Below, one piece after another: positions 28,397 through 35,906 of a stretch of 64,000 nt of DNA. Each line of letters opens with the position of its first letter. Position 1 is the stretch's first letter. The notes under the pieces are model-generated. The model saw only the letters and a list, made by a program, of their open reading frames with translations. It searched no databases and was not told the origin of the DNA. Where the stretch lies: NCBI GenBank assembly GCA_965230015.1, contig CBDDKF010000026.1, positions 1 through 64,000 of the forward strand, written 5' to 3'. Source of the DNA: JABSQH01 sp965230015 (GTDB lineage: Bacteria > Actinomycetota > Acidimicrobiia > Acidimicrobiales > Ilumatobacteraceae). Made by a program: the position numbers and the translations under genes.

Positions 28397-29217
28397 ACCA
28401 GGCAGAGCGCACCCTGCTCGAGTGGGGCGCGCAGAATCTGCGTGACCTCCCGTGGCGGAGGACGCGCAACCCGTGGCACATCCTGGTTGCAGAGGTCATG
28501 CTGCAGCAGACCCAAGTGCCGCGAGTGCTGCCGCGATGGGCTGACTTCGTCGACCGGTGGCCCGCACCAGCGGACTTCGCCGCCGCACCGCTCGGCGACG
28601 TGCTCCGGGAGTGGCAGGGCCTCGGATATCCCCGCCGCGCCCGTCACCTGCACCTCGCGGCACAGCAGATGGCTGCCGAGCACGACGGGCAGGTGCCGGA
28701 CTCGCTCGACGCGTTGCTCGACCTGCCGGGAATCGGGGCATACACGGCGCGCGCCGTGCTGGTTTTCGCCTTCGAACGCGATGTCGGAGTGGTCGACACG
28801 AACATCGCCCGCATCCTGGCGCGCACCTCCGGTGGGCGCCTCACGCCGTCGGCCGTCCAACGGTTGGCCGACGAGCTCGTGGTACCGGGACAAGGATGGC
28901 TGTGGAACCAGTCGTTGATGGACGTCGGTGCAACGGTGTGTCGCCCCGAGCCGCAGTGTGCGCGGTGCCCACTGGCGAGCGCGTGCCGGTGGCGTGCGGC
29001 CGGTCGACCGACTCCCGACCCGGCCACCGGCTCGGCGGGCGTGTCCCGACCCCAGGCACGCTTTGCTGGGAGCCGTCGGCAGCGGCGCGGCGCCGTGCTG
29101 CGCGCGCTCGGTGACGGCCCACAACCGCGCACTGCCTTCGAGTCGTCGATCGTCGATGATCTGTGCGCCGACGGGCTCGTCGAAGTCGACGGCGACGCCG
29201 TTCGCCTCCCACACTGA
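28330..29217 (+). CDS. mutY: A/G-specific adenine DNA glycosylase
   Basis: A DNA repair glycosylase of the MutY/Nth superfamily that removes adenine opposite 8-oxoguanine. Conserved parts: DLPWRRTRNPWHILVAEVMLQQTQVPRV, helix-hairpin-helix LLDLPGIGAYTARAVL, catalytic Asp in VVDTNIARIL, and a [4Fe-4S] ligand set C-x5-C-x2-C-x5-C. The NUDIX-like recognition domain of longer MutY proteins is absent; the C-terminal 70 residues are a short winged-helix-like region, as in compact actinobacterial forms. The start is uncertain: GTG 28330 lies in frame inside the MaoC gene, and conserved sequence begins near 28394. Confidence 0.83.
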   Translation: MATRRCARAHPALRRGRRLGGLNQAERTLLEWGAQNLRDLPWRRTRNPWHILVAEVMLQQTQVPRVLPRWADFVDRWPAPADFAAAPLGDVLREWQGLGYPRRARHLHLAAQQMAAEHDGQVPDSLDALLDLPGIGAYTARAVLVFAFERDVGVVDTNIARILARTSGGRLTPSAVQRLADELVVPGQGWLWNQSLMDVGATVCRPEPQCARCPLASACRWRAAGRPTPDPATGSAGVSRPQARFAGSRRQRRGAVLRALGDGPQPRTAFESSIVDDLCADGLVEVDGDAVRLPH

Positions 29218-29317
29218 CGTTGTCGCAACATGTGACACTGTGCCCCAGCGCTACGGCACGTCGGTGTGTTAGTTGTGAGGTACGGACACCGTCCGCCCCG
29301 ACGCACCGGAGAGTGAC

Positions 29318-30880
29318 ATGAACACGATCGACGCCGCCATCTTCGACACCGATGGCGTGATCACGCAGACCGCAGCAGTCCACTTCACTGCGTGGAAGAA
29401 CGTGTTCGACGAGTTCCTCACCGCACACGCCACCGGATCGGCGGCGGCGGAGTTCACCGACGCCGACTATCGCCACCACGTCGATGGCATCGGCCGCTAC
29501 GACGGTGTCGATGCGTTCTTGCGTTCACGCGGCATCGAGCTGCCGTGGGGCGATCCCGACGATGCACCTGGTGACGGCACCGTGTGTGCCGTCGGCAACA
29601 AGAAGAACAGCGCGTTCGAGGCCGCAGTGCGCGAACACGGAGTGCGCGCCTATGTGACCACCCGGCGATTCATCGAGGCGTTGCACGAACAGGGCGTACG
29701 CACTGCGGTGATCTCGGCGAGCAAGAACTGCGAGATGGTCATCCGCGCGGCGGGCATGGACGAGCTCTTCGAAGTACGCGTCGACGGCAACGACCAGGCC
29801 GAGCTCGGTTTCCCGGGCAAACCCGCACCTGATGTGTTTCTCCAAGCTGCCGCACGTATGGGTATCGACCCCAGTCGAGCCGCAGTGGTCGAGGACGCGA
29901 TCAAGGGCGTCGAGGCAGGCCGCGCTGGCCAGTTCGGACTGGTGATCGGGCTCGACCGCACGCGCAACCCTGCGCCGCTCGGCGAGTTCGCCGACATCGT
30001 CGTGCCCGATCTGGCGGATTTGTCGGTGACGGGCGCCACCCAGGGTGCCGCGGTCGAGCGACGGATTCCGGCACGGACACGCATCGCCGACCTCCCCGAC
30101 GCCACCGTCGACTACGACCTGACCCGTCAGGTGTCGGGCAAGGACGTCGTTGTGTTCACCGACTACGACGGCGTGCTCACGCCGATCGTGGCGCACCCTG
30201 ACCAAGCGGTGCTCTCCGATGAGATGCGCGCCGCGCTCACGTCGCTCGCCGCCACCGTTCCGGTGGCGGTCGTCTCGGGTCGCGATCTCGACGACGTGGC
30301 CGACAAGGTCGCCATCGATGGCCTGTGGTACGCCGGCAGTCACGGGTGGCAGGTGCGCGGCCCCGATGGATCGACATACCACCCGCACGAGTCCGTGCCG
30401 GGTATCGCCAGCGACTTGGATCACGCCGAGGAAGCGTTGGCCGCACTGACCGACATCGAAGGGGTGTGGATCGATCGCAAGCGATTCGCCATCACCGTGC
30501 ACTATCGGGCGACACCGGAGGACCTCATACGCGACGTCGAACGACGAGTCGGTGAGGTCAGCGCGGCCTACGAGACGCTCCGCGTGGAGAACGGCAAGAA
30601 GGCCTTCGAGTTGAGACCCATCGACGACTGGAACAAGGGCACCGTGGTCGGGTGGCTGCTCGACAAGATGGGTTTGGCCGACGAGACCACGCTGCCGCTG
30701 TTCTTCGGCGACGACCTCACCGACGAAGACGGGTTCAGCCAGGCGCGCACGCTCGGCGTGGGCATCGTGGTCAGCACCGACGACCGCGACACCGCAGCGA
30801 ATCTCCGGGTCGACGACGTATCGGGGGTGCGCACGGTGATCGACGACCTTGCAGCGCGCATTGGAGGCGACGACGAATGA
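29318..30880 (+). CDS. bifunctional beta-phosphoglucomutase-like / trehalose-6-phosphate phosphatase fusion
   Basis: A 520-aa protein made of two HAD units. Residues 1-240 resemble beta-phosphoglucomutase: AAIFDTDGVITQTAAVHFTAWK (DxD nucleophile), VISASKNCEMVIRAAG, and GKPAPDVFLQAA with VVEDAIKGVEAG. Residues 265-515 resemble OtsB: VFTDYDGVLTPIV, VVSGRDLDDVADK, GSHGWQVRGPDG and FGDDLTDEDGF. The first domain would isomerise beta-glucose 1-phosphate to glucose 6-phosphate; the second dephosphorylates trehalose 6-phosphate. Its stop overlaps the GH65 phosphorylase start (ATGA), whose product beta-glucose 1-phosphate is the substrate of domain 1. Confidence 0.88.
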   Translation: MNTIDAAIFDTDGVITQTAAVHFTAWKNVFDEFLTAHATGSAAAEFTDADYRHHVDGIGRYDGVDAFLRSRGIELPWGDPDDAPGDGTVCAVGNKKNSAFEAAVREHGVRAYVTTRRFIEALHEQGVRTAVISASKNCEMVIRAAGMDELFEVRVDGNDQAELGFPGKPAPDVFLQAAARMGIDPSRAAVVEDAIKGVEAGRAGQFGLVIGLDRTRNPAPLGEFADIVVPDLADLSVTGATQGAAVERRIPARTRIADLPDATVDYDLTRQVSGKDVVVFTDYDGVLTPIVAHPDQAVLSDEMRAALTSLAATVPVAVVSGRDLDDVADKVAIDGLWYAGSHGWQVRGPDGSTYHPHESVPGIASDLDHAEEALAALTDIEGVWIDRKRFAITVHYRATPEDLIRDVERRVGEVSAAYETLRVENGKKAFELRPIDDWNKGTVVGWLLDKMGLADETTLPLFFGDDLTDEDGFSQARTLGVGIVVSTDDRDTAANLRVDDVSGVRTVIDDLAARIGGDDE

Positions 30881-33273
30881 CGGACTGGCAGTGGATCTAC
30901 GAGGGGTATCAGCCGCTCGACGAGGGGCACCGCGAAGCGTTGTGCACGTTGGGCAATGGCGTGTTGGCCACCCGCGGGGCGCTCGCGGAATGTGTCGACG
31001 ACGGGACGCACTATCCCGGCACGTACGTGGCGGGGATCTTCAACCGGCTCACCGACGAGATGGCCGGCCGCGAGATCGTCAACGAGAGTCTGGTCAACGT
31101 GCCGAACTGGCTGCCTTTGCGGGTCAGGTTCGACGGTGGTGAGTGGATCTCGCCCCACCGCGAGCGCGTCGACGAACACCGAGTGGAGCTCGATCTGCAC
31201 CGCGGTGTCCTGACGCGCCGCACGGTCTTCGGCGTCGACGAGGGTCGCACGCTGACGCTCACCGAACGACGCATCGTCAGCCTCGCCGACCCACACCTCG
31301 CCGCCATGGAGACGACGATCGTGTCCAGCGAAGCCGCCGTGCTCGAGGTCGAGGCGGCGCTCGACGGCAACGTCGAGAACGGCAACGTCGAGCGCTACAA
31401 GGCGCTCGCTACGGACCACCTCGAACACGTGCGCAGTGAACAACTCGCCGACGACGTCGTGATGCTGCAGGTGCGCACGAACCACTCGGGAGTCGAGATC
31501 GCCGAAGCACAGCGGGTTCGCGTGCGCCTCGACGGTACGGCGATCGACGGAGGGCGCGTCAGCGAGCTCGAGCCTCGTCGTGCCGCGCAGCGCCTGCGCG
31601 TCGAGGTGGGCGCAGGCTCAGAACTGATCGTGGAGAAGGTGGTGTCGATTCACACCTCACGAGACCTGGGGATCTACTCGACCGCCGATGCCGTCGAACG
31701 CGCCACCAATTCTGCACCGGACTTCGACGCGTTGCTGGCGCGCCACCACACGGCGTGGTCGCATGCGTGGAGCCGCTGCAAGGTGTCGGTATCCGGCGAC
31801 GTGGAAGACACCGCACGCATCCTCAATCTGCACATCTTCCATGTGCTGTCGACCTTGTCGGAGAACACCACCGAACTCGACGTGGGCGTACCCGCTCGAG
31901 GACTTCATGGCGAGGCGTATCGCGGGCACATCTTCTGGGACGAGCTGTACATCTTCCCGTTCGTCACGCTGCGCATCCCTGAGCTGACCCGTTCATTGCT
32001 GCGGTACCGCGCCCGGCGACTGCCACGCGCTCGCTTGGCAGCGATCGCCGACGGCTTCACCGGCGCGATGTACCCGTGGCAGAGCGGGAGCGACGGCCGC
32101 GAGGAGACCCAGGTACTCCACCTCAACCCCAAGTCGGGCCACTGGCTGCCCGACGCGTCACACCTCCAGCGTCACGTCAACATCGCCGTTGCGTACAACA
32201 TCTGGCAGTACTGGCTGGCGACCGGCGACCACGAGTTCATGCGCCTGTGGGGCGCCGAAGTGATGCTCGAGATCGCTCGCTTCTGGGCGAGCACCACCAC
32301 CTACAACCACTCGCTCGACCGGTACGAGATCAACGGGGTGATGGGCCCCGACGAGTTCCACGAGGCCTACCCCGACCGCGAGGATCCGGGCCTCAACAAC
32401 AACTCGTATACGAACGTGATGGCGGTGTGGTGCTTGAGCCGGGCCTTCGACGTGATCGAGTTGTTGCCCACCAGTCGACGCCGCGAACTGCTGGAGCGGC
32501 TGTCGATCGGCAACGACGAGCTCGACCGATGGGGCGACATCAGCCGCAAGATGCGGTTGGTGTTCCACAGCGACGGCATTCTCAGCCAATTCGAGGGATA
32601 CGAGGACCTCGAAGAGCTCGATTGGGACGGCTACCGAGCGACGTACGGCAACATCGGCCGACTCGACCGGATCCTCGAAGCCGAGGGCGACTCGACCAAC
32701 CGCTACAAGCTGGCGAAGCAGGCCGACACGTTGATGCTGCTGCAGCTGCTGTCGCCCCAGGAGCTCGGCGAGCTCTGGGAGCGGCTGGGGTATGAGTTCA
32801 AGCCGGAGATGATCGCCCGCTTCGTCGACTACTACGAGGCGCGCACCTCGCATGGCTCGACGTTGTCGAAGATGGTCCACGCGTGGCTCCACGCACGGCT
32901 CGACCCCACGCGGTCGTGGGGTCTGTTCCGCGAGGCGCTGGTATCGGACGTGTCCGACGTGCAAGGTGGGACCACGAGAGAGGGAATCCACCTCGGCGTG
33001 ATGGCCGGCACCGTCGATCTCGTCCAGCGGTGCTACGGAGGCGTCGACCTGCGGGCTGGGATGCTGACGATCGATCCCGCGCTGCCCGCGCCGATCGATC
33101 GGCTCGAGTTCGCCATCACGTACCAACGACACTTCGTCCACCTCGAGATCGACAAGTCGGCGGTACGTGTCCGGTTGGCCGACGACAGCGGCGAGCTCAC
33201 GCCGATCACCGTGTCGATCCGCGGCACCACCCGCGTGATGAAGCCTGGCGACACCTTCGAACGCGAGTTGTAG
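30877..33273 (+). CDS. GH65 disaccharide phosphorylase (trehalose/maltose/kojibiose type)
   Basis: A 798-aa glycoside hydrolase family 65 protein with an N-terminal beta-sandwich and a C-terminal (alpha/alpha)6 barrel. The general acid is E493 in NGVMGPDEFHEAYPD; RGHIFWDELYIFPF and the phosphate-binding region near ARTSHGSTLS are also clear. It should split an alpha-glucosyl disaccharide with phosphate, giving beta-glucose 1-phosphate. Coupling to a beta-PGM/OtsB fusion favours trehalose (or trehalose 6-phosphate) as substrate. GGAGG lies ten bases before ATG 30877. Confidence 0.9.
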   Translation: MTDWQWIYEGYQPLDEGHREALCTLGNGVLATRGALAECVDDGTHYPGTYVAGIFNRLTDEMAGREIVNESLVNVPNWLPLRVRFDGGEWISPHRERVDEHRVELDLHRGVLTRRTVFGVDEGRTLTLTERRIVSLADPHLAAMETTIVSSEAAVLEVEAALDGNVENGNVERYKALATDHLEHVRSEQLADDVVMLQVRTNHSGVEIAEAQRVRVRLDGTAIDGGRVSELEPRRAAQRLRVEVGAGSELIVEKVVSIHTSRDLGIYSTADAVERATNSAPDFDALLARHHTAWSHAWSRCKVSVSGDVEDTARILNLHIFHVLSTLSENTTELDVGVPARGLHGEAYRGHIFWDELYIFPFVTLRIPELTRSLLRYRARRLPRARLAAIADGFTGAMYPWQSGSDGREETQVLHLNPKSGHWLPDASHLQRHVNIAVAYNIWQYWLATGDHEFMRLWGAEVMLEIARFWASTTTYNHSLDRYEINGVMGPDEFHEAYPDREDPGLNNNSYTNVMAVWCLSRAFDVIELLPTSRRRELLERLSIGNDELDRWGDISRKMRLVFHSDGILSQFEGYEDLEELDWDGYRATYGNIGRLDRILEAEGDSTNRYKLAKQADTLMLLQLLSPQELGELWERLGYEFKPEMIARFVDYYEARTSHGSTLSKMVHAWLHARLDPTRSWGLFREALVSDVSDVQGGTTREGIHLGVMAGTVDLVQRCYGGVDLRAGMLTIDPALPAPIDRLEFAITYQRHFVHLEIDKSAVRVRLADDSGELTPITVSIRGTTRVMKPGDTFEREL

Positions 33274-33314
33274 CGATTGGTCGCGCCGTTGTCGCCGGTC
33301 GTAGTTTGAGCTTC

Positions 33315-34397
33315 GTGCGACCACCTAAGGACTTCTATCGATCGCTTGCGGTCGGGGCGCCGACCCCGCCGCGGGAGATCCCGTTCCGGCCGAGCCGGAT
33401 GATCCACTTCTTCCCGCCCTCGAACGAGAAGATGCGCAGCAAGGTTCCGGCGATCGCGCCGACCGTCGACATCTTGCTGGCCAACCTCGAAGACGGCGTG
33501 CCCGCGGACGACAAGGAGGCCGCACGCGCCGGGCTGGTCGAAGTGGCCACATCGACCGACTTCGGCGACACGCAGTTCTGGACGCGGGTCAACAGCCTCG
33601 ACTCGCCGTGGTGCCTCGACGATCTCACCGCCGCCGTGCTCGACGCCGGCGACGCCCTCGACGTGGTGATGATTCCGAAGGTCGAAGGGCCCGAAGACAT
33701 CCACTACGTCGATCGCCTGTTGGCTCAGCTCGAAGCCAAAGCCGGTCGCCGCGAACCGCTCCTCGTGCACGCCATCCTCGAAACCGCTCGGGGCGTGGCC
33801 AACGTGGAGGAGATTTGCGTCGCCTCGCCGCGCATGCAGGGCCTCTCGCTCGGCCCGGCGGACCTCGCGGCCAACCGACGGATGAAGACGACCCGGGTCG
33901 GCGGCGGACACCCCGGCTATCTGGTGCGCGAGGACCCGCCCGCCGGCGACGATGGCGCAGCGGTGATCGATGCACCCCGCGCCGTGTTCCAGCAAGACCT
34001 GTGGCACTACACGATCGCCCGCATGGTCGACGCCTGTGTCACCGCCGGGATCCTGCCGTTCTATGGCCCCTTCGGCGACATCGCCGACACGGTCGCTTGC
34101 GAGGACCAGTTCCGCAACGCCTACCTGCTGGGCTGCGTCGGCGCATGGAGCCTGCACCCCAAGCAGATCGATATCGCCAAGCGGGTGTTCAGCCCAGATC
34201 CCGCCGAGGTGGCCCACGCCCAACGCGTGATCGACGCGATGGGCGACGGAACGGGCGCACTGATGCTCGACGGAAAGATGGAAGACGACGCCTCGGTCAA
34301 GCAGTGCCACGTGGTGGTCGGACTCGCTCGGCAGCTCGCCGATCGCGATCCCGACCTCGCGGCGGCCTACGGCTTCGCCGGATCGGAGACTGCGTGA
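33315..34397 (+). CDS. HpcH/HpaI-family lyase, L-malyl-CoA/beta-methylmalyl-CoA lyase type
   Basis: A 360-aa CitE-like TIM barrel. It contains RPSRMIHFFPPSNEKM, ILLANLEDGVPADDKEAAR (Mg-binding Asp), VMIPKVEGPED, ILETARGVANVEEI and the long form's SLGPADLAANRRMKTTRVGG insert. The length and insert match malyl-CoA lyases rather than short citrate lyase beta chains. It would cleave malyl-CoA to glyoxylate plus acetyl-CoA, or methylmalyl-CoA to glyoxylate plus propionyl-CoA. The next gene, a CitE-like relative, starts at its stop (TGATG), the Mcl1/Mcl2 order known from ethylmalonyl-CoA-pathway bacteria. Confidence 0.85.
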   Translation: MRPPKDFYRSLAVGAPTPPREIPFRPSRMIHFFPPSNEKMRSKVPAIAPTVDILLANLEDGVPADDKEAARAGLVEVATSTDFGDTQFWTRVNSLDSPWCLDDLTAAVLDAGDALDVVMIPKVEGPEDIHYVDRLLAQLEAKAGRREPLLVHAILETARGVANVEEICVASPRMQGLSLGPADLAANRRMKTTRVGGGHPGYLVREDPPAGDDGAAVIDAPRAVFQQDLWHYTIARMVDACVTAGILPFYGPFGDIADTVACEDQFRNAYLLGCVGAWSLHPKQIDIAKRVFSPDPAEVAHAQRVIDAMGDGTGALMLDGKMEDDASVKQCHVVVGLARQLADRDPDLAAAYGFAGSETA

Positions 34398-35257
34398 TGA
34401 GCGATGCGTTTCGCCCCCGCCGGTCGGTGCTGTACATGCCTGCCGCCAACGAACGGGCGTTGGAGAAAGCCAAATCGATTCCCGCCGACGCGATCATCTT
34501 CGATCTTGAAGATGCCGTTGCCCCCGACGCCAAACCCGACGCGCGGTCCAAGGCCGCCGCGGCGGTGACGTCAGGCGAGTACGGCGACCGCGAGCTGACG
34601 ATCCGGTGCAACGGTCTCGACACCGAATGGGGCGCTGACGACCTGGCCGCTGCGGCTGCCGCGGCGCCGTCGGCGGTAGTGATCCCGAAGATCGAGTCGG
34701 TCGACGCAGTCGAGGCCGTCGCCGCCGGATTGACGTCGGCCGGTGCGCCCGATCACGTGCGCATCTGGCCGATGATCGAGACCCCTGCTGCGATCTTCGA
34801 GGTCCGTTCGATTGCGGCGCACCCACGCGTGGCCGTGCTCGTGATGGGTACCAACGATCTCGCTCGTGAGCTGCGTTCGCCGATCGTGCCCGGTCGTCAT
34901 CCCCTGATCCCACATCTCGCCACAGCGTTGCTCGCGGGCCGCGAAGCCGACGTCGACGTACTCGACGGCGTGTACAACGACGTGAAGGATCCCGACGGAT
35001 TCGCCGCCGAGTGTCGCCAGGGGATGGAGATGGGCTTCGACGGAAAGACCCTCATCCATCCGAGTCAGGTCGAGCCGGCGAACGAGACGTGGGCCCCGAG
35101 CGCCGACGAGATCGAGCACGCTCGCAAGGTCATCGCAGCCTTCGACGAAGCGGTCGCCGACGGCCGTGGCGTGGTCACCGTCGATGGTCGGATGATCGAG
35201 AACCTTCACGTCGAGAACGCCCGCCGCGTCCTGGCTGTCGCAGCCGCGCTCGATTAG
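34397..35257 (+). CDS. CitE-like lyase/thioesterase ((3S)-malyl-CoA thioesterase type)
   Basis: A 286-aa HpcH/HpaI aldolase-fold protein: RRSVLYMPAANERALEKAKSI, AIIFDLEDAVAPDAK, VVIPKIES, WPMIETPAAIFEV, VLVMGTNDLARELR and DGKTLIHPSQVEPANE. This is the short CitE-like form. Paired with the preceding lyase it fits the malyl-CoA thioesterase (Mcl2) position, which drives malyl-CoA hydrolysis to malate, but a citramalyl-CoA or citrate-type lyase activity cannot be excluded. Confidence 0.85.
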   Translation: MSDAFRPRRSVLYMPAANERALEKAKSIPADAIIFDLEDAVAPDAKPDARSKAAAAVTSGEYGDRELTIRCNGLDTEWGADDLAAAAAAAPSAVVIPKIESVDAVEAVAAGLTSAGAPDHVRIWPMIETPAAIFEVRSIAAHPRVAVLVMGTNDLARELRSPIVPGRHPLIPHLATALLAGREADVDVLDGVYNDVKDPDGFAAECRQGMEMGFDGKTLIHPSQVEPANETWAPSADEIEHARKVIAAFDEAVADGRGVVTVDGRMIENLHVENARRVLAVAAALD

Positions 35258-35303
35258 TTCGGCCTGACTTCACGCCAGTGGTTGACGGTGTTGGACGGCC
35301 GAA

Positions 35304-35324
35304 CGCCAGGCTTGCTCCCTGGCG
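35304..35324 (+). terminator. hairpin between convergent genes
   Basis: CGCCAGG-N7-CCTGGCG forms a 7-bp stem 47 bases after the CitE-like stop and 48 bases before the end of the convergent selenoprotein gene. The interval also holds two copies of GTTCGGCCTGAC, near 35257 and 35348. No T-run is present. Confidence 0.45.
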
Positions 35325-35371
35325 GTCGCGGCGCCGGCCCCGTGACTCGTTCGGCCTGACGGCCGGTCCGT

Positions 35372-35902
35372 CTACTCGGCGTCGGTCGTGGTGACGGCGG
35401 CGAGGATCTCGTCGAACGCGGCGTCGGCGTAGGCGATCATCTCGTCGTCGGTGCGATCCTGGATGGGATGCGGCGTGAACACGCGGGCCACCGACGCAAA
35501 GCCGAGTGAACGTGACTGGGCGTTGGCCGCGTCGACGAACTCGTCAGACGCCACGAACATCGCGGGTACACCGCGCAGCTCCAACTCGCTGATGTCGTGC
35601 ACACTGCACGACGTGCAGCTGCCTCAATCGGCAAGTGCTTCGATCACCAACTGACACTCGACAGCGATCTGGTGCCGTAGATCTGCGGGAGCCGGCTTGG
35701 AGAACGTGGGCTTGCGGTACCGGTTGACCGCCGCACCGTGCTCGACGAGTCGTTGCTCGAGTCGGTCGAGAAACACGTCGCCACGCGGCTTGGAGATGTC
35801 GAGCAGGCCGACGGTCAGCCCGTCGACCGACGTTGGGCGAGGGAGCCGTGCTCGTTCGGCGACCGTGCGTTCGCTCGTCGGGTCGAGGAGTGTGCGCGCC
35901 AT
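35372..35902 (-). CDS. UGSC-family selenoprotein (Sec93 encoded by in-frame TGA)
   Basis: Two collinear same-frame segments are separated only by TGA at 35626-35624. Read through as selenocysteine they give a 176-aa protein with U93-GSC-TSC: ...VIEALAD-U-GSCTSCSVHDISELELRGVPAMF. This is the motif that names the UGSC family. Coding quality is continuous on both sides (strand-helix alternation, high third-position GC). The downstream half begins SVHDISELELRGVPAMFVASDEF, where related proteins carry Cys at the U position. A SECIS-like hairpin lies at the right distance after the TGA. The upstream neighbour is a thioredoxin fusion 4 bases away, so a selenium/thiol redox role is inferred. A true stop would leave a 92-aa fragment lacking every conserved Cys. 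Confidence 0.85.
35594..35626 (-). promoter_or_regulatory. putative bacterial SECIS element with Sec codon
   Basis: Counting from the base after TGA (35626-35624), positions 12-19 (GTCGTGCA) and 23-30 (TGCACGAC) form an 8-bp perfect stem closing a GUG loop at 20-22. This matches the published bacterial SECIS pattern: an apical loop about 16-37 bases after UGA with a G at its start. The stem lies inside coding sequence, as bacterial SECIS elements must. Confidence 0.75.
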
Positions 35903-35906
35903 GGGG

